A stretch of DNA of 47,199 nt from the NCBI GenBank assembly GCA_002327925.1, contig DCVA01000018.1, positions 27,831 to 75,029 on the forward strand. The letters are read 5' to 3'. Shown piece by piece: positions 1 to 7,511 of the stretch (its first letter is position 1; each line of letters starts with the position of its first letter). The notes under the pieces are model-generated. The model had not been told where the DNA came from and searched no databases. It saw only the letters and a list, made by a program, of their open reading frames with translations. A program made the translations under genes and the position numbers. Origin of the DNA: Anaerolineales bacterium UBA2200. Lineage in GTDB: Bacteria; Chloroflexota; Anaerolineae; UBA2200.

Positions 1-77
1 GGGGAAAAGTTGTGCAGATTGTGTGGAGTCGAGCGTGCGGAGTGCCACCTTGTCTGTTCATAGGTGGGGGGCCGGAT

Positions 78-106
78 TTGACAAATTAGAACGTTTGTGC
101 TAGTAT
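78..106 (+). promoter_or_regulatory. Sigma70-type promoter with LexA-like palindrome
   Basis: A -35 box TTGACA (78-83) and a -10 box TAGTAT (101-106) are separated by exactly 17 bases, a near-consensus housekeeping promoter reading into the phage block. The spacer holds an imperfect palindrome, TAGAAC-N4-GTGCTA (87-102), resembling the GAAC-N4-GTTC class of LexA operators. Promoter geometry is seen directly; repressor binding is only a suggestion. Confidence 0.7.
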
Positions 107-111
107 GGGCT

Positions 112-219
112 CCGGAAGCACATCCAGGAGCCAGGGATTGGGCCATAAACGGCCGGAGATAGGGAATCGAGTCGCCCAACGGCGCTCGCCACAACCAGTG
201 GTGAGCGCCGTTTTCTTTT
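112..219 (+). ncRNA. Candidate ~105-nt structured RNA or attenuated phage leader
   Basis: The stretch runs from the predicted start of the 78-106 promoter to an intrinsic terminator and carries no credible ORF. It can form GGCTCC/GGAGCC (108-113 with 127-132), GGCC/GGCC (141-144 with 151-154) and the long terminator stem. A promoter and terminator about 105 nt apart define a small RNA or a leader whose termination limits the downstream phage genes. No known RNA family was recognised. Confidence 0.45.
178..219 (+). terminator. Strong intrinsic terminator
   Basis: A 15-bp stem (178-192 with 198-212, one G-T wobble, 5-nt loop AACCA) is followed by TTTTCTTTT. It sits between the 78-106 promoter and the first phage gene, so expression of that gene needs read-through, antitermination or another start. 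Confidence 0.8.
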
Positions 220-253
220 GCCTTTCACACAGGTGTGCGGCGGGAGGCGGGCG

Positions 254-775
254 GTGACCTTTGCGTCGCGACGCTGTGCCAGGCCGGGCTGCCGCGCCTG
301 GGCCAGACGCGGAGGAACGCTGTGCGCCTCCCACGAGCGGCAGGTCAGGGCAGCCGCCGGGAGGTCTCCTCACGCCGAAGGCGGCGGGGCCGCTGGCAGG
401 CCTTCCCGCAGCAGTGGTGACGAGGCCGGCGTGCCCACGAACCTGGAGAGGCAGCGCCTGCTGCTCGAGTTCTTTGCCGGGGTCTTTACGGAGGAAGAAT
501 ACCAGTCGGTGCGCGGGCTGGTGGAGACCAGGAACCAGCCGCTGGAGGTGGAGATGGCCCTCATCCGCGTACTGCTGCGCCGGGTGATGGAGCGCATCGG
601 CGAGGACGACCCGGCCAAGGCCATGCCGATGGTGCGTCAGGCCCTCGACGTGATGTGCCGCACGCTGCGCACGCAGCACCTGCTCAGCGGAGACGCGGCC
701 GACACGATCACCGCCTCCATCGCCACGCTGGCCGAGCAGGTGTCGCTGGCGATGAACATGGGCGAGTCGAGATGA
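254..775 (+). CDS. Phage-block protein with N-terminal Cys/His motif
   Basis: Function unknown. The GTG at 254 is chosen because GGGAGG lies 7 nt upstream; a TTG at 218 is in frame but overlaps the terminator T-run. The product is 173 residues. Residues about 7-29 hold a C-x4-C-x10-C-x2-H pattern (RRCARPGC...LCASHE), similar to the small Zn-binding motif at the start of some phage and plasmid proteins. After a low-complexity Gly/Ala/Arg stretch, the C-terminal half is predicted mostly helical. It overlaps the next gene by 4 bases and precedes the portal gene, the position often taken by a terminase small subunit or packaging accessory, but no HTH is evident. No terminase large subunit follows. 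Confidence 0.6.
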   Translation: MTFASRRCARPGCRAWARRGGTLCASHERQVRAAAGRSPHAEGGGAAGRPSRSSGDEAGVPTNLERQRLLLEFFAGVFTEEEYQSVRGLVETRNQPLEVEMALIRVLLRRVMERIGEDDPAKAMPMVRQALDVMCRTLRTQHLLSGDAADTITASIATLAEQVSLAMNMGESR

Positions 776-1020
776 GCGGTGAAGAGCGACTGCGGGAGGT
801 CCTGCGCCGCCTGGCCCTGGAGCGCACAGGGGCAGGCCGGCCGCCCGAGGAGGAGCCGGGGTGCACCTACGGGCTGTTGATCCGGGAGACGCTGGACGAC
901 CTGCGCGGTGACCTGGACGACGTCAAGAAGGAGCTGGAATGGATCAGAAGGGTGATCGTGGTGGCCATCGTCTCGGCGGGGATCGGCACGCTGCTGCAAC
1001 TGGCAGGTTGGACGCAATGA
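772..1020 (+). CDS. Small coiled-coil / single-TM phage protein
   Basis: This is an 82-residue protein starting at an ATG that overlaps the upstream stop (ATGA). The middle (about residues 37-56) is a charged helix (DDLRGDLDDVKKELEWIR) suited to a coiled coil. It is followed by one hydrophobic segment (RRVIVVAIVSAGIGTLLQLA) at the C terminus. The layout of a soluble N terminus, short coiled coil and C-terminal membrane anchor occurs in phage holin-like or haemolysin-XhlA-like proteins, so a holin or accessory membrane role is possible. There is no nearby endolysin to support it. Tight translational coupling on both sides places it in the portal operon. Confidence 0.65.
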   Translation: MSGEERLREVLRRLALERTGAGRPPEEEPGCTYGLLIRETLDDLRGDLDDVKKELEWIRRVIVVAIVSAGIGTLLQLAGWTQ

Positions 1021-2417
1021 AAGACGCAGGAGATCGCCACGCCGGGAGCACCCGGCTCGCAATGACGGGCGCGGGAAGTGTCGTCGCCGGGGAACAGCGC
1101 GGCTGGCTGGCACGCCTGCGCCACGGGCTGGCGGAGCGCTGGTTCGCAGACGTGATCACGGCGCGGGTGGAGAACGCCGTACGCGTGCTCGACGACGAGT
1201 ACTGGACGCAAATCCGCGGCGGGGCGCCCACGCTGGACAGGGAGTGGAGCGTCAGGCGGGAGAACCTGGACGACGCGCTGGAGGCCTGGCGCGCCAATCC
1301 CCTGGCGCGGCGCATCGTGGCCCTGACGACGGACTATGTGATCGGCTCGGGCATCGCCGTGCTGTCCGACTCGGACTGGGTGCAGCGGTACGTGGACGAG
1401 TTCTGGGCCCTGAACGGGATGGCGGCGCGGTTGTATGCCTGGTGCGACGAGCTGACCCGCTCCGGCGAGCTGTTCATCCTCCTGCGCACAGACCCGGTCA
1501 GCGGGATGAGCTTTGTGCGCGCCCTGCCGGCCCAGTGGATCGACGAGGTCGAGGTCGATCCGGACGACTATGAGCGGGAGCTGCGCTACCACCAGTCGCC
1601 TCCCGGCGCCGGCGGGGACGGCGGCCGCTGGTGGCCCGCCGTGTCGGAAGGCAACACGGGTGAGGAAGAGGTGATCCTGCACCACGCCATCAACCGGCCT
1701 GTGGGCTGCGTGCGCGGCGAGAGCGACCTGGGCCCCATGCTGCCCTGGCTGAGGCGATACCGCGACTGGCTGGAGAATCGCGTGCGCCTCAACAAGTTCA
1801 AGACCGCCTTCTTGTGGGACGTGACGATCGCCGGCTCACCCGGAGGCGCCGAGGCGCTGCGTCAAAAGCGCTTTCGTTACCAGACCGCGCCGGAGCCCGG
1901 CTCGATCATCGTGCACGACGACTCGGAGACCTGGGACGCGGTTACCCCCAACATCGACGCCTGGGACGCCAAGGAGGACGGCAAGGCCATCCGCCTGATG
2001 ATCGCGGCGGGCGCAGGGGTGCCGCTGCACTTTATGGGCGAGGGTGAGAGCGCCACGCGGGCCACGGCCGCCGAGATGGGCGATCCCACCTTCAGGCACT
2101 ACTACGGCCGCCAGCTCGCCTTTGGCGACCTGCTGCTGGACTTGCTGCGGCACGCCATCCGCCGCGCCAATGCCAGGGGCCGCGGGCGCCCGCTCAACGA
2201 CCTGAAGCTGCGCTGCTCCTTCCCCGACATCACCAAACACGACAATCTGGAGCTGGCGCAGAGCGCGGCGGCCATCGCCGGGGCGCTGGAGGTCTATGCC
2301 CGGCAGGGCTGGGTCGACCGGAGGACGGCCATCGAGCTGGCCATGCGCTTTGCGGGCGAGCTGGTGGATGTAGAGCGGGTGATCGAGAGGGTAAAGGAGG
2401 AAAAGCAGGGAGCATGA
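1017..2417 (+). CDS. Phage portal protein
   Basis: The portal is the dodecameric ring at the capsid vertex through which DNA enters and leaves. The product is about 466 residues, usual for SPP1/HK97-type portals. Typical stretches are seen: helical N terminus (ARLRHGLAERWFADV), ALEAWRANPLARRIVALTTDYVIGSG, an SGELFILLRTDP strand, RPVGCVRGESDLGPMLPWLRRYRDWLENRVRLNKFK, and GVPLHFMGEGESATRATAAEMGDPT with a C-terminal helical barrel. The start is ambiguous: ATG 1017 overlaps the previous stop (ATGA), whereas ATG 1062 lies within the REP-like element, so the first 15 residues may be repeat-derived. It overlaps the next gene by 4 bases, in the usual portal-protease-capsid order. Confidence 0.85.
   Translation: MKDAGDRHAGSTRLAMTGAGSVVAGEQRGWLARLRHGLAERWFADVITARVENAVRVLDDEYWTQIRGGAPTLDREWSVRRENLDDALEAWRANPLARRIVALTTDYVIGSGIAVLSDSDWVQRYVDEFWALNGMAARLYAWCDELTRSGELFILLRTDPVSGMSFVRALPAQWIDEVEVDPDDYERELRYHQSPPGAGGDGGRWWPAVSEGNTGEEEVILHHAINRPVGCVRGESDLGPMLPWLRRYRDWLENRVRLNKFKTAFLWDVTIAGSPGGAEALRQKRFRYQTAPEPGSIIVHDDSETWDAVTPNIDAWDAKEDGKAIRLMIAAGAGVPLHFMGEGESATRATAAEMGDPTFRHYYGRQLAFGDLLLDLLRHAIRRANARGRGRPLNDLKLRCSFPDITKHDNLELAQSAAAIAGALEVYARQGWVDRRTAIELAMRFAGELVDVERVIERVKEEKQGA
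1026..1069 (+). repeat. REP-like palindromic element, copy 1
   Basis: This 44-bp segment shares its ends with 4379-4423: GCAGGAGAT-Y-GCCACG-Y-CG on the left and CAATGAC-R-GG on the right. The middle can fold (GCCGGG-agca-CCCGGC). It lies inside the 5' end of the portal reading frame and itself supplies an ATG at 1062. Two copies with conserved edges and diverged, still self-complementary centres suggest a short interspersed palindromic element. Confidence 0.6.
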
Positions 2418-4378
2418 GATACGAGAAAAGGTCGAGACAAAGAGAGCAGCAGCAAGGGGAGATCGAGTCACTGCTGGCGCCAAGACGTTACGCCGTGCGG
2501 GCCATCTCGGCCGGCGTGGGCAACGGGCTGCTCTATCCGCCCGCGGTGCTCGAGGCAGCGGCGCCCCTGTTCGAGGGAGCGCCCGTGTTCATCGATCACT
2601 CACAGATGGGCGAGCTGTGGAGCCAGACGGGCGGCAGGAGCGTGCGCAATGTGCTCGGCGTACTGGAGGGGGTCTACGCGAAGGATGGCGCCGTGTGGGC
2701 CGACCTGCGGGTGTACCCGGGCCAGGATGCGGATTGGTTCTGCGCGATGGTGGATCAGTACCTGGTTGACGTGGCGGACGGACGGGCCAGTCCGAGGATC
2801 GGGCTGAGCGCCGTACTGGACGTGGTGGTGAAGGAGGGAGAGGTGGGGGAGGTCGAGAACGTGGAGAGCGTGGACGTGGTGTACGACCCGGCGAGAGGGG
2901 GCGAATTCGTGAGGGCGTTGAATCAGAGGAGGGAGGGAGGAGTGGAGGAGATGGAGGACGAGGGTGCGAAAAGAGAAGCAGGTGCCGCAGTCAGTGCGTG
3001 CGCCGAAGGCGGGCCGTTCGCCCCGAGTACGGCCCCCCGCGCTGTCGCGCGGGACGCAGGAGCGGCCGCAATGGCAGAGAGTGGAGTCGCGGTCGCCCTG
3101 TCGGACCAGTTTCTGGCCCTGCGGCTGGGGGCGAGCAACTTGCCCGAGGCGCTGAGGGACGCGCTGCGGGACGAGTTCGGCGGCAGGGTGCTGGACTTGA
3201 AGGCGTTGGATGGGCGGATCGAGGCCCTGCAATCGGCCTGGGCCAGGTCTGTGGCGCCTGCTCCGGGCTTCACAGGCCTGAAGGGACAGGTCGGCGAGGT
3301 GGTGAACGAGACGGATCGCCTGCAGGCGGTGATGGAGCAGCTCTGCGGGCTCAGGCCCTCTTCCGAGTCCCTGCAGGGCATCAAGCCGGTCAGCGGCATC
3401 CGCGAGCTCTACCTGATGCTCTCGGGGGATTTCGAGTTCCGCGGGGCGTTCGACCCGGAGCGGGTGGCTCTGGCCAACGTGACCACGAGCACGATGACCA
3501 GTCTGGTCAAGAACGCATTCAACAAGGTGATCCTCGACTACTTCAACACGGTCGACCGCTGGTGGGACCGCATCGTCGGCACGGAGCAGTTCGGCAGCAT
3601 GCAGGACCTCACTCTGATCACCCTGGGAGGGTTCGGAGACCTGCCGACCGTCTCGGAGGGCGCTGCCTATGCCGAGCTGGCCTGGTCGGACAGCGAGGAG
3701 GTTGTGTCGTTTGTCAAGAAGGGAGGTTATGTCGGGGTCACGCTGGAGATGATGGACAAGGACGAGACACGGGCGTTCCGGGCCATCCCGAGAAAGCTGG
3801 CCATCGCCGGGTACCGCACTCTCTCGGGGATGATCAGCAACCTCTGGACGGCGAATTCGGGCGTCGGAGCCTACTGGCCATCGAGCCAGAGCACCTACCG
3901 GCTGTTCGATGCCACATACGGGAACCTGGGCACGACAGCCCTGTCCGCGTCGGCCTGGGATGCGGTCATCCAGGCCATGTACAAGATGACCGAGGCAACG
4001 TCGGGCAAGCGGATGGGCATCCGGCCTGCTTTCCTCATCGTGCCCATCGAGCTGGAAAAGACGGCTCTGACCATCATGCAGAGCGAGGGAGAGCCGGGCA
4101 CGGGGGACAACGATGCCAACGTCAGGCGCGGATCGAGCCGGGTGGTGGTGTGCCCGGACATGACGGACGCCAACGACTGGCTGGCCGTGGCGGACCCGCG
4201 CATCTGGCCGAGCATCACGGTAGGCTACCGCTTCTCGCAGGTACCGGAGGTATTCATCGCCGGCGAGGAGACGGTGGGATCCATGTTCACCAACGACGAG
4301 ATGAGGATCAAGGCGAGGTACGTCGTGGCTGTGGGTGCCGGGGACTACCGGCCCCTGTTCAAGAGCGTGGTGGCGTAA
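2414..4378 (+). CDS. Prohead protease-scaffold-major capsid fusion
   Basis: This 654-residue product appears to combine three head-assembly functions usually made separately. Residues about 25-175 (ISAGVGNGLLYPPAVLEAA, then LFEGAPVFIDHS) resemble phage prohead proteases of the T4 gp21/Mu-I type, with a candidate His in FIDHS. Residues about 175-330 are Glu/Ala-rich and predicted helical, like a scaffold (delta) domain. Residues about 340-654 (ELYLMLSGDFEFRGAFDPERVALANVTT, the WDRIVGTEQFGSMQDL segment, then the ...TVGSMFTNDEMRIKARYVVAVG end) look like an HK97-fold capsid subunit. Self-cleavage would release the shell protein. The start ATG overlaps the portal stop. Fold assignments are by pattern only. 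Confidence 0.75.
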   Translation: MRYEKRSRQREQQQGEIESLLAPRRYAVRAISAGVGNGLLYPPAVLEAAAPLFEGAPVFIDHSQMGELWSQTGGRSVRNVLGVLEGVYAKDGAVWADLRVYPGQDADWFCAMVDQYLVDVADGRASPRIGLSAVLDVVVKEGEVGEVENVESVDVVYDPARGGEFVRALNQRREGGVEEMEDEGAKREAGAAVSACAEGGPFAPSTAPRAVARDAGAAAMAESGVAVALSDQFLALRLGASNLPEALRDALRDEFGGRVLDLKALDGRIEALQSAWARSVAPAPGFTGLKGQVGEVVNETDRLQAVMEQLCGLRPSSESLQGIKPVSGIRELYLMLSGDFEFRGAFDPERVALANVTTSTMTSLVKNAFNKVILDYFNTVDRWWDRIVGTEQFGSMQDLTLITLGGFGDLPTVSEGAAYAELAWSDSEEVVSFVKKGGYVGVTLEMMDKDETRAFRAIPRKLAIAGYRTLSGMISNLWTANSGVGAYWPSSQSTYRLFDATYGNLGTTALSASAWDAVIQAMYKMTEATSGKRMGIRPAFLIVPIELEKTALTIMQSEGEPGTGDNDANVRRGSSRVVVCPDMTDANDWLAVADPRIWPSITVGYRFSQVPEVFIAGEETVGSMFTNDEMRIKARYVVAVGAGDYRPLFKSVVA

Positions 4379-4423
4379 GCAGGAGATTGCCACGTCGCCC
4401 GTCAGGGCGCCTGGCAATGACAG
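4379..4423 (+). repeat. REP-like palindromic element, copy 2
   Basis: This is the second copy of the element at 1026-1069, lying just after the capsid stop. The ends are conserved and the centre folds as CGCCC-gtca-GGGCG. It occupies most of the 63-nt gap before the next gene, ahead of its ribosome site (AAAGGAG at about 4431). Confidence 0.6.
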
Positions 4424-4441
4424 GACGTGGAAAGGAGAATC

Positions 4442-4786
4442 ATGCAGATCGATTGGGGGGTTGTGTGGCGCTTCGTGTGGCCGATTCTGAAAGAGATGCT
4501 GGTGGCCTTTCTGATCGCCTTGCTGGCTCTGCTGGGTTATGACAAGTACGTGCCGAGCCGCTTTGTGCGGCGGGCGGATGAGCCGAGGGACGGCTCGTGG
4601 GCGGCGATGTTTGACAGGCGGCTGGGCACCGTCGCGGATGCGGTGGTAGCGCGGCGGCGGGCGGCGGAGGATGCGGCGGGGAAGGTGTTGTCGGAGAACA
4701 TGACGATGGGTGTGCGGGATCCGGGTCGGGGGGCCGCGGGAAGCGCGGCGACGTTTCGGCCGGACGCGCGGAAGCGGAGGGAGTGA
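4442..4786 (+). CDS. Small single-TM phage protein
   Basis: The 114-residue product starts at ATG 4442 with AAAGGAG 5 nt upstream. An N-terminal hydrophobic segment (residues about 8-36, VVWRFVWPILKEMLVAFLIALLALLGY) is followed by an Arg-rich, basic cytoplasmic-type tail with many Ala and Gly. The family is not recognised. The size, single anchor and basic tail are compatible with a holin-like or membrane-associated virion accessory protein. The next gene also starts with a Trp-rich membrane anchor, so the pair may act together. Confidence 0.55.
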   Translation: MQIDWGVVWRFVWPILKEMLVAFLIALLALLGYDKYVPSRFVRRADEPRDGSWAAMFDRRLGTVADAVVARRRAAEDAAGKVLSENMTMGVRDPGRGAAGSAATFRPDARKRRE

Positions 4787-4789
4787 GCT

Positions 4790-5509
4790 ATGGCTGACGG
4801 TGGCGGTTCTAAGTGGCGCGCTATCCTGTGGGCGCTTCTGCGGCCGGCGCTGGTGGCGGGGATCGTTGCGCTTCTGGTAGCGCTGGGGGTGACGGGGCTG
4901 ACCAAGCCGTACTCGGACGTGGCGGTGGACGTGGCGTCGAACACGCGCTTCTCGGGGCCGCTGATTGTGGCCGGTGGGTTGCAAACGGGTAATAACTTGA
5001 CCATGACCGACGGCTCGCTGATCAACTCGAAGGGTGCTGTGACGGTGACTGACGGGCTGGCTGTGACCGGCCCGGTGGCCGGCGTCTCGGCGGTGTGGAG
5101 CGGGAGCGAGAGTGTGGCCGGGGCTCTGTCTGTGAGCGGGGCGACGGCGATGGTCGACCTGCTGGCGCTGGGGGCGATTACGACCGAGGGTTACCTGAAG
5201 TACGGGACCTGGCTGGGCGGGGCGATTCCGTCTGCGGCCTCGGCGATCACGGTGACGACGGGCGGTTACATTACTCCCACTGGGACGTTCTGCAAGCTGG
5301 CGAGTGGGGGGACGGTGTTCACGGACAAGCTGGCCGCGGGCACGGCGGGCCGGTGGCTGGTGTTGTGGAACTCGAGTGCGACGAGTGTGACGATCACGGA
5401 TACGGGTACGATCATGTTGACCGGGGACTGGGCAGCGGGGCAATACGACTCGCTGATGCTGTTCAGTGATGGTACGAACTGGATCGAGCTGGGCCGCAAC
5501 GACAACTAG
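4790..5509 (+). CDS. Membrane-anchored, beta-rich fibre-like protein
   Basis: This 239-residue protein starts 3 nt after the previous stop. Residues about 9-36 form one TM segment (WRAILWALLRPALVAGIVALLVALGVTG). The rest is rich in Thr, Ser, Gly and Val with repeated short strands (LTMTDGSLINSKGAVTVTDGLAVTGPV), the texture of phage tail-fibre or adhesin shafts. The C terminus (FSDGTNWIELGRND) resembles ends seen in fibre and carbohydrate-contacting modules. A virion surface or host-displayed adhesin is the best reading; the combination with a TM anchor is unusual for a fibre. Function is inferred. Confidence 0.55.
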   Translation: MADGGGSKWRAILWALLRPALVAGIVALLVALGVTGLTKPYSDVAVDVASNTRFSGPLIVAGGLQTGNNLTMTDGSLINSKGAVTVTDGLAVTGPVAGVSAVWSGSESVAGALSVSGATAMVDLLALGAITTEGYLKYGTWLGGAIPSAASAITVTTGGYITPTGTFCKLASGGTVFTDKLAAGTAGRWLVLWNSSATSVTITDTGTIMLTGDWAAGQYDSLMLFSDGTNWIELGRNDN

Positions 5510-5521
5510 GGAAAGCAGGAC

Positions 5522-5552
5522 GGCTGCGCCCCCCTAACGGGGGGGCGCAGCC
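5522..5552 (+). other. Perfect 13-bp GC hairpin between phage genes
   Basis: GGCTGCGCCCCCC (5522-5534) pairs perfectly with 5540-5552 around a 5-nt loop. No T-run follows on either strand, so it is unlikely to be a simple terminator. An mRNA-processing or stabilising hairpin, or a remnant of a mobile palindrome, fits better. The rest of the 104-nt gap (5510-5613) holds only the ribosome site GGAGGTGTG before the next ATG. Confidence 0.5.
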
Positions 5553-5613
5553 CCTGGGCCGGCTCCGTCACCTGCGGTGCGGAGCGGAGTACCGGCGAGT
5601 GGAGGTGTGACGG

Positions 5614-6174
5614 ATGGCCTGGATTGACTACTACAAGACGGTGACGGAGCAGCTGGCGATGCTGCTGAGCGGTGAGACGGTGGGCGGGGCGGCGATCCCG
5701 GGGCATCCGGTGACGGCCGGGTTCTTTGACACGGTGGTGACGGTGACGCCGACCTGTGACACGGACGCCTATGCGAGCGGGGATCTGATCTTTGACGCGA
5801 CGGAGATCGCCAACGCGGTGCGGGCGGTGGGCGGGTGTGCAATCGTCAACAGCATCACGATCATCGACAAGGATGATCAGGGGGTGGCGTTGACCCTGCT
5901 GTTCGCCAACGCGGCCACGGATTTCGGGACACTCAACTCGGCGCCGGATCCGGACGATACGGAGTGCGCGACGGTGATCGGGCATGTGGCCGTGGCGGCG
6001 AGTGACTATGTGGACCTGGGCGGGGCGAAGGTGGCCTGTGTGAAGAACATCGGGCTGCTGCTGAAGGCCGGTGCGGCGACGACCTCGCTGTACGTGGCCT
6101 GTGTGAACGGGACCGGCACGCCGACGTACACGGCGGCGGGGCTGGTGCTGCAGATCGGGCTTTTGAGGGCATAG
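5614..6174 (+). CDS. Phage structural protein of unknown function
   Basis: The 186-residue product starts at ATG 5614 with GGAGGTG 7 nt upstream. It has no signal or TM segment and is rich in Val, Ala, Thr and Asp with alternating hydrophobic strands (FFDTVVTVTPTCDTDAYASGDLIFDATEIANAV, SITIIDKDDQGVALTLLFANAATDFGTL), suggesting a beta-sandwich. Proteins with this look occur beside capsid or tail-fibre genes in environmental phages and may be decoration or adaptor proteins. I recognise no catalytic motif. The next gene starts 2 nt after its stop, so the two are translationally coupled. Confidence 0.6.
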   Translation: MAWIDYYKTVTEQLAMLLSGETVGGAAIPGHPVTAGFFDTVVTVTPTCDTDAYASGDLIFDATEIANAVRAVGGCAIVNSITIIDKDDQGVALTLLFANAATDFGTLNSAPDPDDTECATVIGHVAVAASDYVDLGGAKVACVKNIGLLLKAGAATTSLYVACVNGTGTPTYTAAGLVLQIGLLRA

Positions 6175-6176
6175 CG

Positions 6177-7490
6177 GTGGCTGACCGAGGGGAGACGTGG
6201 GAGCGGGAACCGCTGGGGCGGGGCCTGTATCGCCACACGCAATATATGAGGCCGGAGTTCTACGAGGACATTGGCGGGCTGAGGCGGATCGAGCCGGGCT
6301 GGGGCGATTCCGGCATCCCCGACTTTCCTCACGTGGTGAGGGCGAGCCGGCTGGTGGTGAGCGTGGGGGATGGCGGGATGAGGCGGATACACCCGACCAG
6401 GGAGGCGGACCGCTACATGGAGATCGGCGGGCCGTACGTGAAGGTGGGCGGGGAGTGGACGCGGGTGCCGTTCGCGTCTGCGACGCGAAGCGGCAGCTCA
6501 CTCACCTGGCACAGGAAGCAGGCCGACCTGCGGATCACTCACACGGGGCACGGGATCAAGCTGGACCTGGAACTGCTGGGCGGCTATGTGCCGGAGGGGG
6601 GGCTGATTGCCTTTCCTGTGGGCCTGAGGGGCCTGACCCTGTCTGCGCAGGGCGCAGCCCTGCTGGCCGACGGGAGGCCGGTGGCGCGCTTGCGGGCGCC
6701 GGTGGTAGTGGACGCGGGCGACCCGATGGACGGGAGGCCCATCGGGTGGAAGTTTGCGAGTGTGGGCGGGCAGGTATACGTGGTGCTGACCCTGCCGGAT
6801 CTGGCGGGGATGAGCCGGCCGGTGGTGGATCCGACGCTGACGCTGCAGCCGAGCGGGGCTGTGGGGCAGGATACGTTCCTGGCCTCGAACTATGTGACGA
6901 ACAACTATGGGATTCATACGTCGTGCGTGTACTCGACCGCGCTGTCGAAGGGCCTGATGCGGTGGGACCTGTCGAGCATTCCGGCCGGGACGGTGGTGAA
7001 CTCGGCTGTACTGACGCTGAGGGTGAACACGGCGATCTTGGCGGACAGGACGCTGACGTTTTACCCTGTGTCGGCGGCGAACGGAGACTGGACCGAGGGG
7101 GCGGTGAGCCACGTGCAGGCGCAGGCCGGGGAGCCGTGCTGGAACGCCAAGTGTGCGGACGGGAGCGGAGGGGTGACCACGGCGTGGGCCGGGGCGGCCG
7201 GGATGGCGACGGCCGGGGTGGACTATGTGGACGCGGTGATGGGGAGTGCGGCGTGGCTGGCGTCTATGAGTGCGGGACAGACGCTGGATGTGAGTCTGGA
7301 CACGAGGGTGGTGGCGACGTGGCTGGGTGCGGTGACGAACGACGGGATGATGGCGGTGGTGCTGCCGACCATAGGTGGGATAGCGCTGCTTGACAGCTCG
7401 GACAGCGGGACCAGCTCGGCGCGGCCGAAGCTGGTGGTGGTATACGGGATGGTGTTGGGTGGGGGGCGATTTCATGGCTATCGAAGGTAG
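6177..7490 (+). CDS. DNRLRE-domain surface protein in phage block
   Basis: This is a GTG start directly after the previous stop; 437 residues. The N-terminal ~220 residues are beta-rich with no recognised family. Residues about 225-430 match the DNRLRE (disaggregatase-related repeat) pattern: QDTFLASNYVTNNYG, then LMRWDLSSIPAGTVVNSAVLTLRV, a W-containing middle, and a closing SARPKLVVVYG strand. DNRLRE modules are extracellular beta-sandwich, probably carbohydrate-contacting domains. The same domain occurs twice in the host-type protein at 25853-29239. No signal peptide is present, which fits a virion protein exported by lysis; a fibre or receptor-binding role is inferred. Confidence 0.7.
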   Translation: MADRGETWEREPLGRGLYRHTQYMRPEFYEDIGGLRRIEPGWGDSGIPDFPHVVRASRLVVSVGDGGMRRIHPTREADRYMEIGGPYVKVGGEWTRVPFASATRSGSSLTWHRKQADLRITHTGHGIKLDLELLGGYVPEGGLIAFPVGLRGLTLSAQGAALLADGRPVARLRAPVVVDAGDPMDGRPIGWKFASVGGQVYVVLTLPDLAGMSRPVVDPTLTLQPSGAVGQDTFLASNYVTNNYGIHTSCVYSTALSKGLMRWDLSSIPAGTVVNSAVLTLRVNTAILADRTLTFYPVSAANGDWTEGAVSHVQAQAGEPCWNAKCADGSGGVTTAWAGAAGMATAGVDYVDAVMGSAAWLASMSAGQTLDVSLDTRVVATWLGAVTNDGMMAVVLPTIGGIALLDSSDSGTSSARPKLVVVYGMVLGGGRFHGYRR

Positions 7491-7511
7491 GATGAAAGGG
7501 GAGGGAGAGGA

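Noticed and set aside
2600..5443. Very long - strand frame opposite the capsid and fibre genes (similar ones at 6498-8771, and on + at 9476-10816, 39901-43182 and 44279-46225)
   Set aside because: GC-rich DNA leaves long antisense frames open; these are low-complexity (His/Arg/Pro- or Gly/Val-rich) and lie opposite genes with recognised domains.
5510..5613. Terminator after the fibre-like gene
   Set aside because: The stem is perfect but no T-run follows on either strand, and the next phage gene is close and co-oriented.
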